The notes under the pieces are model-generated. The model worked only from the letters and a program-made list of their open reading frames with translations, did no database searches and had not been told where the DNA came from. A stretch of DNA of 64,000 bases, taken from the NCBI RefSeq assembly GCF_030269365.1, contig NZ_BSTF01000001.1:62001-126000 (forward strand), read 5' to 3'. This document shows positions 60,685 to 64,000 of this stretch, piece after piece. This DNA comes from Lentzea sp. NBRC 102530 (lineage in GTDB: Bacteria > Actinomycetota > Actinomycetes > Mycobacteriales > Pseudonocardiaceae). The translations under genes were made by a program, and so were the position numbers. Numbering within the stretch: the stretch's first letter is position 1; each line of letters opens with the position of its first letter.

Positions 60685-61593
60685 GTGGAACTGCTGCACC
60701 TTCGCTACTTCGTCGCGGTCGCCGAAGAACTCAACTTCTCGGCGGCCGCGAAGAAACTGCACATGGCCGCGTCGCCGTTGAGCCAGCGCATCAAGGACCT
60801 CGAACACGAGCTGGGACGCCCGCTGTTCGACCGCAGCACCCACCACGTGGCGCTGACGGCCGCCGGCACCGCTCTGCTGCCGATCGCGCGGGACGTGCTC
60901 GACCGGGTCGGCTCCATCCGGTGGCGCCTCGACCAGGCCGCGAAACCCGACCGCACCACCGTGTTCGTCGGCATGCCCGCGGGAGTCCACCCCGTGCTCA
61001 GGGAACGCCTCACCCTGCTCGCCGAGGGGGTCGCCGACCGGTTCGAGGTCAAGCGCTGGCCCGGCACCACCACGGACCTCGTCGCCGCGGTGAAGGACGG
61101 CAGGCTGGCGCTCACCCTGGCGAGGCTCCCGGTCCAGGAGGCCTCGCTCGACACCCTGCACGTCATGTCCGAACGGCTCGGCGCGGTCGTCCCCGCCGAC
61201 CGGTTCCAGGGGAAGAAATCGGTCAAACTCGCCGATCTCACCGAAATGGCGTACGCGAAGTCGCCGGAAGAAATCATGCCCGCCTATTTCGAGGTCCTCG
61301 ACCGGCAGTTGAACGAACTGGGCATCAAAAAGCGCATCCAGCTCAGCAACACCGGCTACCAGGGCACCTCGGAGATCGTCTCGAGCGGCCTCGGGTTCTC
61401 CGTGTCGATGCTGGACGAGGACAGCTCCATGCGCGGCTACCAGCTGGAGAACATGGCGATCCTGCCGTTCGAGGACTTCCGCGCCCAGCTCGACACCGGT
61501 CTGCTCTGGCGGCGCGACCGGGCGGCGGGCGGCGACCTCGACGACCTCGTCGAAGCGGCAAAAGAAATCTTCGCGGAGCCGATCGTCAAATAG
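60685..61593 (+). CDS. LysR-family transcriptional regulator
   Basis: A 302-residue LysR protein. HTH ELLHLRYFVAVAEELNFSAAAKKLHMAASPLSQRIKDLEHELGRPLFDR and a periplasmic-binding-type effector domain. GTG start 10 bases after the SMP-30 stop. It is followed in the same direction by CoA-transferase, crotonase and decarboxylase genes, with a dyad in front of them, so it is probably their regulator. Confidence 0.92.
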   Translation: MELLHLRYFVAVAEELNFSAAAKKLHMAASPLSQRIKDLEHELGRPLFDRSTHHVALTAAGTALLPIARDVLDRVGSIRWRLDQAAKPDRTTVFVGMPAGVHPVLRERLTLLAEGVADRFEVKRWPGTTTDLVAAVKDGRLALTLARLPVQEASLDTLHVMSERLGAVVPADRFQGKKSVKLADLTEMAYAKSPEEIMPAYFEVLDRQLNELGIKKRIQLSNTGYQGTSEIVSSGLGFSVSMLDEDSSMRGYQLENMAILPFEDFRAQLDTGLLWRRDRAAGGDLDDLVEAAKEIFAEPIVK

Positions 61594-61596
61594 GAA

Positions 61597-61623
61597 ATGG
61601 TGTGACCGCTGTGGTCATGCCAT
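61597..61623. promoter_or_regulatory. LysR-type dyad upstream of the CoA-transferase operon
   Basis: ATGGTGTGACC, 5 bases, GGTCATGCCAT: nine of eleven positions pair, with the T-N11-A-like core expected of LysR sites. It lies 4 bases after the LysR stop and about 85 bases before the CoA-transferase start. Confidence 0.65.
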
Positions 61624-61708
61624 TGTTCGCGACCTGATCGTTCCCTTTCCGTTCGGCCGGTACTAACTTCGGTGGTGCAGGAAACGAACAGGTGCGAAAG
61701 GACGAACG

Positions 61709-62857
61709 ATGAAGGACATCACCGCCGGTCCGCTGGACGGCGTGCGGGTGATCGACCTCTCGACCGTGGTGATGGGCCCGTACGCGGCCCAGATCCTCGG
61801 AGACCTCGGCGCCGACGTGATCAAGATCGAGTCGCCTGTGGACACCGTCCGCAACGGCCGCTACCGCACCACGCCGGGCATGACGGCGTTGAGCCTCAAC
61901 GTCAACCGCAACAAGCGCAGCGTCGCGTTGAACCTCAAGGACTCCGACGACCGCGAGACCGCGCTCAAGCTGATCGACACGGCCGACGTGCTGATCACCA
62001 ACATGCGCCCGGGCGCGCTGAGCCGGCTCGGCCTCGACTACGCCGACGTCGCCGAGCGCAACCCCGGCCTCGTCTACGCCCATGCCCAGGGCTTTCGCGG
62101 TGACTCCGACCGCGCCGGCATCGCCGCCTACGACGAGACGATCCAGGGCGCGTCCGGCCTGGTCGACATCGCGAACCGCGCCATCGGCAGGCCCGTCTAC
62201 CTGCCGACGATCCTCGGCGACAAGGTGTCGTCGCTGACCATCGCCTACAGCGTGCTCGCCGCGCTGGTGCACCGGAACAACACGGGTGAAGGCCAGCGGG
62301 TCGAGATTCCCATGGCCGACACGATGATCGCGTTCAACCTGGTCGAACACCTCGCCGGGCACGCGTTCGTACCGGCGGAGGGGCCGACGGGCTTCAACCT
62401 GTCGATGGCCAAGGGCCACCACGCCGTGCACACCAAGGACGGCCTCGCGTGCGTCGTCCCGTACAACCCGCAGAACTTCCGCGACTTCTTCGCCGCGGCT
62501 CAAAGGCCCGACCTGGTCGAGGACCCGCGCGTCGCCGGTGACCGCATCGACCCGAACGACAGCGACGACCTGATGGGGCTCGTGGACGAGTGCGCCGGCG
62601 CACTGTCCACAGAGGAATGGGCCGAGGTGTGCGCGAAGCACAGCATCCCGTTCGGACCGGTGCTGGAACTCGACAGGGCGCACGAGGACCCGTACGTCCG
62701 CGACGGCCACCTGCTCGACGAGGTGCAGCACCCGAGCGAGGGCGCGATCCGCTCGATCGGCATCCCGGTGAAGTTCTCCGCCACCCCCGCCACCGTCCGC
62801 CGCCTGGCCCCGCTGCCGGGCCAGGACACCGCAGAAGTCCTCAAGGAGTTGGCATGA
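61709..62857 (+). CDS. CaiB/BaiF family (class III) CoA-transferase
   Basis: A 382-residue class III CoA-transferase. It has the usual start PLDGVRVIDLSTVVMGPYAAQILGDLGADVIKIE, the NKRSVALNLKD block and the probable nucleophile Asp142 in AAYDETIQGASG. It moves CoA from one acid to another and thus activates a carboxylic substrate. ATG with GAAAGGACGAACG upstream. The stop overlaps the crotonase start (ATGA). With the crotonase and decarboxylase it suggests a short degradation route for a CoA-activated acid. Confidence 0.92.
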   Translation: MKDITAGPLDGVRVIDLSTVVMGPYAAQILGDLGADVIKIESPVDTVRNGRYRTTPGMTALSLNVNRNKRSVALNLKDSDDRETALKLIDTADVLITNMRPGALSRLGLDYADVAERNPGLVYAHAQGFRGDSDRAGIAAYDETIQGASGLVDIANRAIGRPVYLPTILGDKVSSLTIAYSVLAALVHRNNTGEGQRVEIPMADTMIAFNLVEHLAGHAFVPAEGPTGFNLSMAKGHHAVHTKDGLACVVPYNPQNFRDFFAAAQRPDLVEDPRVAGDRIDPNDSDDLMGLVDECAGALSTEEWAEVCAKHSIPFGPVLELDRAHEDPYVRDGHLLDEVQHPSEGAIRSIGIPVKFSATPATVRRLAPLPGQDTAEVLKELA

Positions 62858-63597
62858 GCGAGGTTCGCACCGAACGCGTCGGTTCGGCACTGCTGATCAC
62901 GATCGACCGGCCCGAGGCCCGCAACGCCGTCAACGCGGCCGTCGCGGCGCGGCTCTCGGCCGCCCTGGACGAACTGGAGACCACCCCTGAACTCCGCGTC
63001 GGCGTGCTGACCGGCGCGGGTGGCTCGTTCAGCGCCGGCATGGACCTCAAGGCCGCGCTGAAGGGCGAGTCGCCGGTGGTCGGCGACCGCGGCCTCGGCG
63101 GGCTCACCGAGGCCGAGCTGAGCAAGCCGCTGATCGCCGCGGTCGAGGGCTTCGCGCTCGGCGGCGGGTTCGAGATGGCGCTGGCCTGCGACCTGATCGT
63201 CGCCGCGCAGGACGCGAGGTTCGGGTTGCCCGAGGTCAAGCGCGGCCTGATCGCCGCCGCCGGGGGAGTGGTCCGCCTGCCGCAACGGATCCCGCACCAC
63301 CTCGCGATGGAGATCCTGCTGACCGGCGAGCCGATCGACGGCGTCCGCGCCGGCACGCTCGGCATCGCCAACCGGGTGGTGCCGGCCGGTGAGGCCGCCG
63401 CGATCGCACTCCAGCTCGCCGAGCAGATCGCGCGGAACGCCCCGCTGGCGCTCGCCGCCGTCAAGGAAGTCGTGCGCTCCCAGGACCCCTGGGCCGCACA
63501 ACGCACCGCAAGCGCCCGCCTGATGACCACGGCCGACGTCCGCGAGGGCATGACCGCGTTCGCCGAGCGCCGCGCTCCACAATGGACAGGACGCTGA
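62854..63597 (+). CDS. Enoyl-CoA hydratase/isomerase (crotonase) family
   Basis: A 247-residue crotonase. The first oxyanion segment is GAGGSFSAGMDLKAAL and the second AVEGFALGGGFEMALACDL. In the usual pair of catalytic Glu positions the second half reads FGLPEVKRGLIAAAGG, so Glu is kept in PEV, while the first Glu position is not clear, which is frequent in non-hydratase crotonases. Coupled by ATGA to the CoA-transferase. Confidence 0.9.
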   Translation: MSEVRTERVGSALLITIDRPEARNAVNAAVAARLSAALDELETTPELRVGVLTGAGGSFSAGMDLKAALKGESPVVGDRGLGGLTEAELSKPLIAAVEGFALGGGFEMALACDLIVAAQDARFGLPEVKRGLIAAAGGVVRLPQRIPHHLAMEILLTGEPIDGVRAGTLGIANRVVPAGEAAAIALQLAEQIARNAPLALAAVKEVVRSQDPWAAQRTASARLMTTADVREGMTAFAERRAPQWTGR

Positions 63598-63600
63598 ACC

Positions 63601-64000
63601 GTGCTGGGCATCACACCTCTCACCGCGCCGGCCTTTCCCGCCGTGCAGCCGAGGTTCTTCGACCGCGAGTACCTCAACATCGTCTACCGGACCGATCCCG
63701 ATGCGCTGCGGGCCGTCGTCCCGCAGCCGTTGGAGATCGACGAGCCGCTCGTGCGGTTCGAGGTCATGAAGATGAACGACGTCACCGGCTACGGCCCGTA
63801 CACCGAGGCCGGGCAGGCGGTCCAGGTCGTCTTCGACGGCGAACGCGGCGAGTACCTGCACGCGATGTACCTCGACAGCTTCGCCGCCACCGCGTCCGGC
63901 CGCGAGGTCAGCGCGTACCCGAAGGTCATGGCCTCCCCGACGCTCTACGCCGACAACGGCGCCCTGGTCGGAACCCTCGACTACGGCACGATCAGGGTCG
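63601..64000 (+). CDS. Acetoacetate decarboxylase family protein (cut by right edge)
   Basis: GTG at 63601, 3 bases after the crotonase stop; 133 codons visible. The ADC-type Glu is in GPYTEAGQAV and the catalytic lysine in SAYPKVMASP (Lys108), which forms the Schiff base in true acetoacetate decarboxylases. Full proteins are about 250 residues. Decarboxylation of a beta-keto acid would fit a pathway with the preceding CoA-transferase and crotonase. Confidence 0.88.
   Translation, partial: MLGITPLTAPAFPAVQPRFFDREYLNIVYRTDPDALRAVVPQPLEIDEPLVRFEVMKMNDVTGYGPYTEAGQAVQVVFDGERGEYLHAMYLDSFAATASGREVSAYPKVMASPTLYADNGALVGTLDYGTIRV

Overview
This 64 kb window is high-GC actinobacterial DNA. GTG starts are frequent, adjacent genes often overlap as ATGA or GTGA, and the long antisense frames are typical of about 70% G+C. 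The gene set (SARP/AfsR-type regulator, a butyrolactone-receptor-like TetR, PASTA-less Ser/Thr kinase, WS/DGAT acyltransferase, MbtH, secreted glycosidases, TAT signals) fits a filamentous actinomycete of the Pseudonocardiales, for example the Lentzea/Saccharothrix/Lechevalieria group. That genus-level guess is inference. I see no rRNA, tRNA, CRISPR array, prophage or transposase, and no gene-free stretch longer than about 300 bases.

Layout. 1-12.6 kb: a GABA-aminotransferase (cut by the left edge) divergent from a PucR regulator, a lipoprotein intradiol dioxygenase, a small XRE regulator, an NTF2-like/TetR pair, an ATP-grasp ligase, a Ser/Thr kinase, an anti-sigma-type ATPase with a wax-ester/TAG synthase and HAD phosphatase, an enol-lactonase and a MOSC protein. 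The last two converge on a 167-bp imperfect palindrome. 12.6-20.6 kb: a LacI regulator followed by a six-gene operon (family-5 binding lipoprotein, two ATPases, two permeases, GH1 beta-glucosidase) for uptake and hydrolysis of beta-gluco-oligosaccharides. 20.7-25.2 kb: an iron-box-controlled ornithine N-hydroxylase and MbtH, a DMT transporter, and a YtrA-type GntR/ABC operon. 25.2-32.5 kb: a second LacI gene in an operon with DUF305- and DUF1996-type secreted proteins, a discoidin-GH16 glucanase, a GH85 endoglycosidase and a PET-hydrolase-like cutinase.

32.5-44.7 kb: a MacB-type exporter, a luciferase-family oxidoreductase, an MBL hydrolase/acyltransferase pair, a double zinc-finger protein, and a three-gene signalling operon (receiver-PP2C, CHASE3 histidine kinase, Rcp1-like receiver). 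44.7-50.2 kb: an ECF sigma/anti-sigma pair divergent from a lipoprotein, a DUF4142 protein, a heme-b membrane protein fused to a ferredoxin, and an FAD-dependent ferredoxin reductase. Together these look like a transmembrane electron-transfer module. 50.2-59.6 kb: FabH and several TetR-linked genes, a secreted C39-like peptidase, an AfsR/SARP regulator and a VAO-type flavoprotein. 59.7-64 kb: an SMP-30-like secreted protein, then LysR, CoA-transferase, crotonase and acetoacetate decarboxylase (cut by the right edge).

How parts work together. The same 12-bp palindrome GAGAGCGCTCTC sits upstream of the oligosaccharide importer, of the DUF1996-DUF305-LacI operon and of the GH16 glucanase. This points to one beta-glucan regulon spread over 14 kb. 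Three convergent gene junctions carry unusual repeats: a C-rich 15-bp array, the 167-bp palindrome, and a G-rich 9-bp array with an adjoining 16-bp minisatellite. These are the main non-coding features.
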